A stretch of DNA of 6,623 bases from Desulfuromonadaceae bacterium GWB2_53_15 (GTDB lineage Bacteria > Desulfobacterota > Desulfuromonadia > Geobacterales > Pseudopelobacteraceae), in NCBI GenBank assembly GCA_001824455.1, contig MHXL01000027.1, positions 1 through 6,623 on the forward strand. Direction: 5' to 3'. Below the pieces are notes generated by a model that was not told the origin of the DNA, did not search any database, and was given only the letters and a program-made list of their open reading frames with translations. Positions 1 through 5,686 of this stretch are shown piece by piece (the stretch's first letter is position 1; each line of letters starts with the position of its first letter). The position numbers and the translations under genes were made by a program.

Positions 1-1220
1 AGATCCACTAGATGCGCATTGTCAGGGAGTGTTGTGTGCTGGAGCGGGTTGGTCGGGTCATAGATCCTGTCGCCCACTTGGGGCAGGTCATCTTTAAGGC
101 AGATAATATCCTGGATGAAGCGGCCATCCGGTCCCAGTGCACGTAGAAGCTGTTTCTTGCCTGGCAGGGTTGCTTTGGCTATGTCGCTGGTAATCTTCAG
201 TTTAGGTAGTCCGTCCACTGCCACCAGTTTGTAGACCCCGCCCAGCGCCCCGCCGCCAGGTCCGCCGCCAGTCGCCAGCTTTGTGCCGACGCCATAGATG
301 TCAACCCGCCCGCCTTCGCTGCGAATCGACTCGATCACCTGCTCGTCCAGTTCATTGGAGGCTACGATCCGTGCCTCGGGAAAGCCCGCTTCATCCAGCA
401 TCCGCCGGGCTTCGCGGGACAGATAGGCCAGGTCCCCTGAGTCAATGCGGATGCCGCGCAGTTCGTGCCCCTTTTGCCTCAGCTCATGCGCTACGGTGAT
501 GGCATTGCGGACGCCGCTGCTGAGGGTGTCGTAGGTATCCACCAGCAGAATACAGCTGTTCGGGAAGGCCTCGGCATAGGCTCTAAAGGCCGCCAACTCA
601 TCCGGGAAGGCCAGTACCCAGCTATGGGCATGGGTGCCGCGCACCGGCAGGCCATAGGCCATTCCGGCCAGCACGTTGCTGGTACCCTGTACACCGCCAA
701 CACAGGCTGCGCGTGAGGCTGACAATCCACCATCCGGGCCCTGCGCCCGCCGCAGGCCGAACTCGATCACCTCCGCACCTTCCGCTGCATGACAGACGCG
801 AGCCCCCTTGGTGGCCACCAGCGTCTGGAAGTTGATGATGGTCAGGAGCGCCGTCTCCACGAACTGCGCCTCGGCCAGTGTTCCCTCCACCGTCAACAGC
901 GGCTCGTTGGCAAAAACCAGCGTTCCCTCAGGCGGAGCAGTCACTTTGCCCATGAAACGGAATTCCCGCAGGAACTCGATGAAACGCGGTTGGAACAGCT
1001 TCAGTCCAAGCAGATAATCCAGCTCCTCCGCTGAGAACCTGAGTCCTTCCAGGTAGTCCAGGGCCGGCTCCAATCCGGCAAACACAGCATAACCGCCTTC
1101 GAATGGATTGGTGCGGAAAAACAGGTCGAACACGGCTGTTTTCTCGGCCATGCCAGCCTCCTGATAGCCGGCCAGCATGGTCAGCTCATACAGGTCCGTC
1201 AGTAGCGGAGAGTAGCGCAT
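1..1220 (-). CDS. pncB: Nicotinate phosphoribosyltransferase (3' end cut by window edge)
   Basis: Makes nicotinate mononucleotide from nicotinate and PRPP with ATP use, the first step of Preiss-Handler NAD salvage in the cytosol. I translated the minus strand by hand and it is open for 406 codons to the window edge, starting [15 protein letters not shown], a typical N-terminus of the family. Further family marks are [13 protein letters not shown] from residue 153, GTHAHSW at 195-201, RIDSGDL at 258-264 and GVGTKLAT at 310-317. From remembered alignment with the enteric enzyme, His199 of GTHAHSW should be the histidine that is transiently phosphorylated. AGGAGG lies 4 nt before the ATG, which fixes the start. 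Family members are usually somewhat over 400 aa, so only a C-terminal piece should be missing. A candidate promoter lies just upstream and a hairpin separates the gene from slyX, so it is probably transcribed on its own. Confidence 0.95.
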   Translation of the reverse strand, partial: MRYSPLLTDLYELTMLAGYQEAGMAEKTAVFDLFFRTNPFEGGYAVFAGLEPALDYLEGLRFSAEELDYLLGLKLFQPRFIEFLREFRFMGKVTAPPEGTLVFANEPLLTVEGTLAEAQFVETALLTIINFQTLVATKGARVCHAAEGAEVIEFGLRRAQGPDGGLSASRAACVGGVQGTSNVLAGMAYGLPVRGTHAHSWVLAFPDELAAFRAYAEAFPNSCILLVDTYDTLSSGVRNAITVAHELRQKGHELRGIRIDSGDLAYLSREARRMLDEAGFPEARIVASNELDEQVIESIRSEGGRVDIYGVGTKLATGGGPGGGALGGVYKLVAVDGLPKLKITSDIAKATLPGKKQLLRALGPDGRFIQDIICLKDDLPQVGDRIYDPTNPLQHTTLPDNAHLVD

Positions 1221-1251
1221 GGAGCCTCCTTCGATGCATGGTACTGTTTAA

Positions 1252-1279
1252 AGTATACCACGGCTTGGGTGAGCGTCAG
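1252..1279 (-). promoter_or_regulatory. Candidate sigma-70 promoter for pncB (extended -10)
   Basis: On the minus strand TATACT (1252-1257) is preceded by TGG, giving an extended -10 (TGnTATACT). CTGACG (1274-1279) sits 16 nt upstream and matches four of six bases of the -35 consensus. Transcription would start near 1245, leaving a leader of about 25 nt with the Shine-Dalgarno. The call rests on motif match and position only. Confidence 0.5.
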
Positions 1280-1312
1280 AACTGGGGGAGGTTTTTGCTG
1301 GAACTGAAACAA

Positions 1313-1347
1313 TTTAAGGCCGTCCGGAAGAACCGGGCGGCCTTAAA
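1313..1347 (-). terminator. Hairpin downstream of slyX, probable terminator
   Basis: Arms 1313-1327 and 1333-1347 pair over 15 bp around the 5-nt loop 1328-1332, with a single non-Watson-Crick position at 1323/1337. It begins 35 nt after the slyX stop and lies before the pncB promoter, as expected of a terminator. The tract after the stem on the minus strand is TTGTTTCAG, not a clean U-run, so termination may be inefficient or the hairpin may protect the slyX mRNA end. Confidence 0.6.
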
Positions 1348-1382
1348 GCTTTGTGTGCTGTTGGGATCGTTTCTGGTGAATA

Positions 1383-1586
1383 TCAGTAATGGGGCGGCCG
1401 TTCTTCTTCGTCCGGGTCCCGGGTCGTCGAAGGGTCCAGGGTGCGCAACTGTTCGCTGATCATGGAGAAACCCTGCTCCAGGCGTGCAATTATCTGTTCC
1501 TGTCGGTAGACGGTCTCGTTCAGCTCCTGGATGGTCTGTTCCTGATGCATGAAACGCAGTTCCAGTTCGATGATGCGGTCTTTCAT
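1383..1586 (-). CDS. slyX: SlyX family protein
   Basis: A 67-residue cytosolic protein of the SlyX family, whose biochemical role is unknown. Residues 3 to about 48 form a long amphipathic helix (IIELELRFMHQEQTIQELN) with heptad-like spacing, as expected for a coiled coil. The chain ends in an acidic tail, DPDEEE, and then PPHY; enteric SlyX also ends in PPHY, and the length is close to the usual 70 or so residues. I chose the ATG at 1586 because GGAG (1592-1595) lies 5 nt before it and MKDRIIELE matches the family N-terminus. A TTG six codons upstream (1604) is open but less likely. It is followed by a strong hairpin. A TTGACT-like -35 (1690-1695) exists upstream, but I see no convincing -10, so its promoter is unresolved. 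Confidence 0.88.
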   Translation of the reverse strand: MKDRIIELELRFMHQEQTIQELNETVYRQEQIIARLEQGFSMISEQLRTLDPSTTRDPDEEERPPHY

Positions 1587-1708
1587 CGTATCTCCATCTC
1601 CCAAAGGTCACGCCCCCTTTTGCACCATAAATGAATTTGGTTCGTAATGTGAGGTCCACATAGCCAACGGTAAAGTGGTTTTTGTTTTTAGTCAAGTTGT
1701 TAGGAACT

Positions 1709-1771
1709 TTAAAGTGTCATGTGGCAGGCTGCACATTTAATGATGGAATGTGAAGGTGTCACTTGTTTACG
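1709..1771 (-). other. Out-of-frame CXXCH-coding segment after the cytochrome stop
   Basis: In the -1 frame relative to the cytochrome gene, the minus strand stays open across its TGA (1759-1761) and encodes VTPSHSIIKCAACHMTL, then TAA at 1709-1711. The CAACH codons are at 1721-1735. With the last in-frame motif CFACH this would give a paired layout of CXXCH, spacer with His, CXXCH, like the doubled CXXCH motif of multiheme cytochromes. No classical slippery heptamer is visible, so it may be the relic of a one-base deletion, a sequence error or chance. Confidence 0.35.
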
Positions 1772-2166
1772 TGACAAGCAAAGCAGAGTGCACTTCTGCT
1801 GTTGTCCATGACAAGATGAAACCTTTCCTGGTTATTCAGGTTGTGGCATGACAGGCAGGTTGTCTTGCCATTATACAGCTGGATGCCATTTTCCAATAAG
1901 GAATCGACCGGCGCGTAGGAATCTTCCTGTCCACGGGGAGGGTAATCCTTTGTAACCGAGTGCGCGGTTCCGTGGTTGCAATTTCTGATGCAAAAGGCGG
2001 CATTGGAAACAACACTGCCGTCGTGACAGATGATGCAATCGTTGATGTCTTTGCTAAGTTCGACTACGTTGCCATGATGATCAACCTTATCAGTAGACGA
2101 GGTGCCTTTAAATGTGAAAAGCATAAATCCAAGCGTCAGGACTAGCAAGAAAAGAGATGTTTTCAT
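1759..2166 (-). CDS. Small exported multiheme c-type cytochrome (three CXXCH motifs)
   Basis: A 135-residue predicted periplasmic electron-transfer protein. Residues 1-20 (MKTSLFLLVLTLGFMLFTFK) form a hydrophobic export signal without an obvious Ala-X-Ala cleavage site, so it may remain as an anchor. Three covalent heme sites are visible: CIICH 44-48, CLSCH 104-108 and CFACH 128-132. A fourth cysteine pair, CIRNCNH at 59-65, resembles a heme site with irregular spacing. His30, His31, His69 and His117 could be axial ligands. I chose the ATG at 2166 because GGAGG (2175-2179) lies 8 nt before it and the signal peptide starts there; an upstream ATG at 2181 overlaps that site. The gene lies 69 bp after ovoA with no clear promoter between. 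GC is about 47% (hand count over 1801-2160) against about 60% in sampled ovoA rows. Redox partner and exact family are not identifiable from the sequence. Confidence 0.85.
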   Translation of the reverse strand: MKTSLFLLVLTLGFMLFTFKGTSSTDKVDHHGNVVELSKDINDCIICHDGSVVSNAAFCIRNCNHGTAHSVTKDYPPRGQEDSYAPVDSLLENGIQLYNGKTTCLSCHNLNNQERFHLVMDNSRSALCFACHVNK

Positions 2167-2174
2167 GATGAAAT

Positions 2175-2179
2175 CCTCC
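2175..2179 (-). promoter_or_regulatory. Ribosome binding site that decides the cytochrome start
   Basis: GGAGG on the minus strand lies 8 nt before the ATG at 2166. It overlaps the alternative upstream ATG at 2181, which therefore cannot use it, so the shorter protein starting directly with the signal peptide is favoured. Confidence 0.7.
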
Positions 2180-2210
2180 ATCGATGAAGTCAGAAATAGG
2201 GGTGCCTTAT

Positions 2211-2234
2211 GAACTCGTTGCTTTCTACGAGCTC
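2211..2234 (-). other. Hairpin right after the ovoA stop codon
   Basis: Minus-strand RNA can pair GAGCUCGU (2227-2234) with ACGAGUUC (2211-2218) around an 8-nt loop, with one G-U pair. On the plus strand that pair becomes an A-C mismatch, so the structure favours the ovoA transcript. There is no U-run after it, so it is a weak terminator candidate or an mRNA-end or processing hairpin between ovoA and the cytochrome gene. Confidence 0.3.
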
Positions 2235-2235
2235 G

Positions 2236-4344
2236 TCACTTCAACTCCCACACCGTCAGCTCGGCAAGCGAATGCTGGAACTTGCGCCGCGTCTCGCGGA
2301 TAACGAAGGGAACATCGCGCGGTTCGCCCAGCAGACGGAAGTGCGGCGACAGAGCAACCTGCAACCCATCCAGGGTCCAGACCGGTTCGCCGGCCTCACG
2401 ATAACCTCCCAGCCACTCTTCTTTTTTGGTGAACTCCTCCGACCAACTGCAGGGTGAGGTGATTACCAGCAGTCCGCCCGGATTCATGCGCTCGTGAATG
2501 CTGCCCAGGAAGCGGCGCGGCGAATAGAGCCGGTCGATCAGGTTGGCAGCCAGCACCAGATCGTAGCCACGGAACTTGTCCGGCAGATTGCAGGCATCGG
2601 CCTGGTAGAAGTCGACTCGTTCCCGGGTGCCTTCCAGCCCGAGATCGGTCAGTGAGACCTCGTGGAAAGAGACGATCTCCCCTTCCTCGGGGAAGGCGTA
2701 GCGCAGAAAACCTTCCTCCTGCATGCGGGCTGCCAGGCGGAAGAAGCGGGTTGAAAAGTCCAGGCCGGTCGCCTTTTCAAAGCCGCCTTTGGCCAGCTCG
2801 AAGGCCGCCCGCCCCACGGCGCATCCTAAATCAAGGGCATGCCGCTTGGAGCGCCCCTCCATCAACTCCAGGCAGATCCGGGAACATGTGGCCGCGAAAT
2901 TTGGCACGCCGAAGTGTTCCGGCCCGTAGTGGGCGTCGCAGTACTGGGCCGCCAAGGCGTCGCTCTCGTATTGATCGTCGTGGACCACCACCGGCGCGGC
3001 GCTCTCAACGTAGCGGAAACCGGCATGTTGAAAGAAGTGCCGTCGAAAGGCGTAGCGCGCATCGCGGGTAGCCTCGTTGCCCGTGGAGATCCAGGAACCT
3101 CCCTTGATCAGGTTGTGCTTGGTGTCGAAGGTAGGGGTGGAAAAATCGTCGTACCAAGGGTGGATCTCGAACCCATGAAATGCGTAAATCGGGGTCTCGG
3201 TCCACTGCCAGACATTGCCGAGCACGTCGTAGAACGCGCCGGATGGGAAGCGGTCCACAGGGCAGGATGAGCTCCAGAACTCCAGGTTGATGTTACCCGG
3301 CGCACTGTCCCAGTATGGCTGGTCAGGGATGTTGCAGGCGTCCCGCAGCCGGTTCCATTCGTCTTCGGTCGGCAGGCGGATCGGTTTTCCGGTCCGGTCG
3401 GCCTTCCAGTTGCAAAAGGCCTTGGCTTCGAGATAGTTGACCTCCACCGGCCAGTTCCAGGGCAGGTCGATTTCGCTGGCCATGGTGCGCAGCTTCCAGC
3501 CGTTGTTGGTTTTGATCCAGAACAGGGGATAGTCGGCCTGTTTGAACTCGCGCCAGTTCCAGCCCTCCTCGCTCCACCACTGCTGCTCGCGGTAGCAGCC
3601 GTTCTCGATGAACTCCATGTATTCGCGGTTGGAAACCAGCAGTTTGGACGCCTTGAAATCGCCAACCTCCGATTGGTGGCTGCCATATTCGTTATCCCAT
3701 CCGTAGAGGGCATGGTCCCTCGATTTTCCGAGCATGACCTTTCCGCCCGTGACCGGCAGCAGCTGATTGGCCGGCGGTTCTCCGCCTTCAGGGCAAATAT
3801 CCCAGAATGGGAGCTGAACAACCTGGTCGATTGGCAGCTGGCGGATCAGCACAGAGGAGGTCTCCAGGTGGATACGCTCGTGCTCTATGCCCATCATGAC
3901 CGCCCACCATGGTGATTCCCAGGTGATTGGCAGGGTCAGCGGCAGGCTGCGGATCAGCTTGTCCATCAACTCGCGGACGCTGTCCCGGTATGCCTTGACC
4001 TCTTGGCGTGTGGGCCAGTCATAGTGCCGCTCGTCCAGGTCGTCCCAGGACATCTCATCCACGCCAACGGCGAACATGGATTCGTATTTGGGGTTAATGC
4101 GCTGGTCGATCACCCGGGCGATGGTCAGCTTGTTGATGAAAAAGGTGGCGGTGTGGCCGAAGTAGAAGATCAGCGGATGGCGTAGCCGGTCGGCCCGCAG
4201 GTAGAAGGTTTCGTCGTGTTTGAGGGTTTCGTAGAGTTTTTCGTCTATGTCGTAGGTGGCATGAAAGTAGGCCAGGATCTCGGCCCGCTTCTGCTCCGGG
4301 TCGCCTTGGTTGAGGATGGTTGTGCGGGTTGTGCGCAGATTCAT
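2236..4344 (-). CDS. ovoA: 5-histidylcysteine sulfoxide synthase / 4-mercaptohistidine N1-methyltransferase
   Basis: OvoA joins cysteine to histidine with O2 and non-heme iron to give 5-histidylcysteine sulfoxide; its C-terminal domain later N-methylates the 4-mercaptohistidine to make ovothiol A. The 702 aa show the full domain order. A DinB-like iron domain covers about 20-170, with His64 (YFGHTATFF) and the HX3HXE motif HERIHLE (His155, His159, Glu161). A formylglycine-enzyme-like/EgtB-type domain covers about 195-447, with RLPTEDEW 323-330, LGNVWQWTE 375-383 and KGGSW 414-418. A SAM methyltransferase covers about 455-702, with LDLGCAVGR 504-512, Asp529, Asp583 and NPGGLLVIT 621-629. By remembered alignment to EgtB, Tyr398 (WYDDFSTPTF) is the likely catalytic tyrosine. 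AAGGGA (4351-4356) lies 6 nt before the ATG at 4344; a TTG at 4365 is rejected. The sulfoxide lyase OvoB is not in the window. An EgtB-type ergothioneine enzyme is less likely given the fused C-terminal domain. Confidence 0.93.
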   Translation of the reverse strand: MNLRTTRTTILNQGDPEQKRAEILAYFHATYDIDEKLYETLKHDETFYLRADRLRHPLIFYFGHTATFFINKLTIARVIDQRINPKYESMFAVGVDEMSWDDLDERHYDWPTRQEVKAYRDSVRELMDKLIRSLPLTLPITWESPWWAVMMGIEHERIHLETSSVLIRQLPIDQVVQLPFWDICPEGGEPPANQLLPVTGGKVMLGKSRDHALYGWDNEYGSHQSEVGDFKASKLLVSNREYMEFIENGCYREQQWWSEEGWNWREFKQADYPLFWIKTNNGWKLRTMASEIDLPWNWPVEVNYLEAKAFCNWKADRTGKPIRLPTEDEWNRLRDACNIPDQPYWDSAPGNINLEFWSSSCPVDRFPSGAFYDVLGNVWQWTETPIYAFHGFEIHPWYDDFSTPTFDTKHNLIKGGSWISTGNEATRDARYAFRRHFFQHAGFRYVESAAPVVVHDDQYESDALAAQYCDAHYGPEHFGVPNFAATCSRICLELMEGRSKRHALDLGCAVGRAAFELAKGGFEKATGLDFSTRFFRLAARMQEEGFLRYAFPEEGEIVSFHEVSLTDLGLEGTRERVDFYQADACNLPDKFRGYDLVLAANLIDRLYSPRRFLGSIHERMNPGGLLVITSPCSWSEEFTKKEEWLGGYREAGEPVWTLDGLQVALSPHFRLLGEPRDVPFVIRETRRKFQHSLAELTVWELK

Positions 4345-4350
4345 GTGGTT

Positions 4351-4356
4351 TCCCTT
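4351..4356 (-). promoter_or_regulatory. Ribosome binding site that decides the ovoA start
   Basis: AAGGGA on the minus strand is 6 nt before the ATG at 4344. The in-frame TTG at 4365 lies upstream of this site and has no comparable one of its own, so the 702-residue product is favoured. Confidence 0.65.
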
Positions 4357-4423
4357 CTTATACAAAACGCATGCAAATGTTACGATTCCTGGCAGCTGGC
4401 TGAAAAGGCGGCCATATTGTTCA

Positions 4424-4451
4424 AGTATATCTCAACCTGGGTAATCGACAA
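4424..4451 (-). promoter_or_regulatory. Candidate sigma-70 promoter for ovoA
   Basis: On the minus strand TTGTCG (4446-4451) and TATACT (4424-4429) are 16 nt apart, each close to consensus (four and five of six bases). Transcription would start near 4417, giving a leader of about 73 nt. A nearer TATAAG at 4357-4362 would start transcription almost at the ATG and is less plausible. Confidence 0.45.
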
Positions 4452-4482
4452 GTTTGCTGTTGGTGTCGGTAATAGTGTCCTA

Positions 4483-4502
4483 ATACCAGCTGTCTGGTGT
4501 AT
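4483..4502. other. Small inverted repeat in the divergent intergenic region
   Basis: ACCAG-CTGT-CTGGT (core 4485-4498), flanked by AT and GTAT, lies between the two candidate divergent promoters in the 281-bp gap 4345-4625. Its size and place would suit an operator for a dimeric regulator, but the arms are only 5 bp and chance is quite possible. I see no gene, RNA or clear riboswitch in the rest of this gap. Confidence 0.2.
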
Positions 4503-4525
4503 CCGCGCCGGAAGTTTGCTGATAT

Positions 4526-4553
4526 TTGCATTTTACATCGAACATGCTAGTAT
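4526..4553 (+). promoter_or_regulatory. Candidate promoter for the pentapeptide-repeat gene
   Basis: TTGCAT (4526-4531) and TAGTAT (4548-4553) are 16 nt apart, and TGC directly before the -10 gives an extended -10. The -35 matches only three of six bases. Transcription would start near 4560, about 66 nt before the ATG at 4626. Confidence 0.35.
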
Positions 4554-4625
4554 GGGCAAACTCCTCCATGGGACTGCCTTGTGCGGTCTGAATATTGTTT
4601 GCCTCCCAGGGCCAAAAGGGTCGTT

Positions 4626-5237
4626 ATGACATTTTCAAGAACAGCAGTAATCGCGGCAGGCATGCTTTTGACGCTTTCTTTGTTTGATATCCGGTTGTCC
4701 TGCGCCGAGGGTAAGGAGACAGCCGCCAAGGGTGACGCTGCCACGGCTGCTCCGGCAACACAGCCCGCAGAGGCTGCTTCCGCAGACGCGCCGGCGAAGG
4801 TTAAGAATAAAGTAGTTGTGAAGCGTAAAAAGAAGCGTAAAGCCAAAAAGACCCCTGCAACCATTGTTGAATCGTCACCCGGGGAAAAACTGGCCATCAA
4901 TCAGGTCATGGATATCCTGAAAACGACACGGGACTTATCGGGCAAGAATCTGAGCGGTCTCCAGCTTGTCGGGATAAATCTGGGCAAGTGCAACTTGAAG
5001 GGGGTTGATCTTAGCCATGCCAATCTGGAGCGGGCTGATTTGGGTGAGTCTGACCTCGAACGGGCCGACTTGACTGGTGCCAACCTGAAAATGTCCAATC
5101 TGCGGCTGAGCGGCATGACCGGAACAAATCTGGATCGCGCCATTCTGGATGGTGCCATCTGGAAGGACGGGAGAGTTTGCGCCACTGGCTCCGTTGGTCA
5201 GTGCCGGGAACTTGCCCCCCCATCCTTTGGGAAATAA
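4626..5237 (+). CDS. Exported pentapeptide-repeat protein
   Basis: A 203-residue protein with an N-terminal export signal (residues 1-27, likely cut after LSCA; the Cys lacks a proper lipobox, having Arg at -3), so it is predicted to be periplasmic or outside the cell. Residues 28-57 are Ala-rich and disordered-looking, and 58-75 are strongly basic (KVKNKVVVKRKKKRKAKK). Residues 103-177 hold 15 consecutive pentapeptides of the A(D/N)LXX type, from DLSGK and NLSGL to NLDRA and ILDGA, which should fold as a right-handed quadrilateral beta-helix. The end, IWKDGRVCATGSVGQC, has Cys185 and Cys193, which could form a disulfide and cap the helix. The start is set by AAAAGGG 5 nt before the ATG. It is the only plus-strand gene, divergent from ovoA and converging with the next gene. 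Molecular function is unknown; the basic stretch could bind a polyanion (inference only). Confidence 0.88.
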   Translation: MTFSRTAVIAAGMLLTLSLFDIRLSCAEGKETAAKGDAATAAPATQPAEAASADAPAKVKNKVVVKRKKKRKAKKTPATIVESSPGEKLAINQVMDILKTTRDLSGKNLSGLQLVGINLGKCNLKGVDLSHANLERADLGESDLERADLTGANLKMSNLRLSGMTGTNLDRAILDGAIWKDGRVCATGSVGQCRELAPPSFGK

Positions 5238-5239
5238 AT

Positions 5240-5629
5240 CTATTTTTCCTGTTTCAGTTGCTCCAAAGCCTTGAGGCAATCCATTTTGAGTTGACTCTGG
5301 GGATACCTGCCAAGAAATGCTTCAAAGAGTTTTATGGATTCCTGCCGCTGTCCGCCTGCCGCCATTTGTAAAGCCTGTTTGAATACGTCAAGCTCCTCCG
5401 GGTCAGCCTCCAGCGGTTGTTCTTTGCCCTTCCAGTAAAGCTCGGCCTCTTGCTGCTTGGCGGAGCGTACGCCTCCCACCGCGGTGTTGGCAGGGGATTT
5501 TTTTCGGGGAGTCACTTTTTCAGCCTTTGCCTTGAGGGCCTCCCAAAAACCGGCTTGAGGGGTTTCGGCGGCCACTGCAGCCGAAGAAACGAATAGTGCC
5601 AGCAGAGCAGTCAATAACGTCCGATTCAT
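5240..5629 (-). CDS. Small periplasmic protein with a TPR-like C-terminal segment
   Basis: I do not recognise a named function. The 129-residue chain starts with a clear signal peptide (MNRTLLTALLALFVSSAAVA), likely cut around residues 20-21 (AVA|A or VAA|E). A basic stretch (KAKAEKVTPRKK, 33-44) is followed by VGGVRSA 51-57 and ELYWKGKE 63-70. I associate that pairing with uncharacterised Geobacter proteins, from memory only. Residues 79-125 form two helices of TPR type (FKQALQMAAGGQRQESIKLF, then EAFLGRYPQSQ), suggesting protein contacts. GAAAGGA lies 6 nt before the ATG at 5629, supporting that start over an in-frame ATG at 5671 with no good site. The upstream gene on the same strand ends 57 bp away, so the two are probably co-transcribed and may act together in the envelope. 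Its stop codon is only 2 bp from that of the converging gene. Confidence 0.8.
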   Translation of the reverse strand: MNRTLLTALLALFVSSAAVAAETPQAGFWEALKAKAEKVTPRKKSPANTAVGGVRSAKQQEAELYWKGKEQPLEADPEELDVFKQALQMAAGGQRQESIKLFEAFLGRYPQSQLKMDCLKALEQLKQEK

Positions 5630-5686
5630 GTGTTTTCCTTTCTTGGTTGTTCCTGTGGTTTTAATTTCCATTCCATTGACATGGGT

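Noticed and set aside
281..1034. Several short plus-strand frames and one minus-strand frame within the pncB region
   Set aside because: The pncB frame is continuous through the region with all family motifs; these are shadows.
1276..1695. Long minus-strand open frame of 139 codons over slyX
   Set aside because: It overlaps slyX in another frame, has low-complexity Pro/Gly/Thr-rich content and no recognisable domain, while slyX matches its family well.
1667..1695. TTGACT (1690-1695) as the -35 of a slyX promoter
   Set aside because: At suitable spacing the -10 would be TACCGT, only three of six consensus bases, too weak to annotate.
1757..1776. Inverted repeats GTCAC/GTGAC and CTTGT/ACAAG over the cytochrome stop
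   Set aside because: The stems are only 5 bp and mutually exclusive, without a U-run, so they are not convincing as a terminator.
1960..2145. Plus-strand frame containing AKGGIGNNTAVV, which resembles a ParA-type Walker A loop
   Set aside because: It lacks the essential Lys after the glycines, is only 61 codons long and lies antisense to the clear cytochrome gene.
2652..3270. Overlapping plus-strand frames antisense to ovoA
   Set aside because: They are Arg/Pro-rich shadows of ovoA with no domain and no plausible start signals.
3108..3821. 237-codon minus-strand frame inside ovoA
   Set aside because: It is an out-of-frame reading of ovoA with Ser/Arg/Thr-rich composition typical of shadow frames in high-GC genes.
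4547..4900. 117-codon minus-strand frame opposite the pentapeptide-repeat gene
   Set aside because: Its Ala/Leu/Phe-rich content reflects the antisense of Ala- and Lys-rich codons; no start site or domain supports it.
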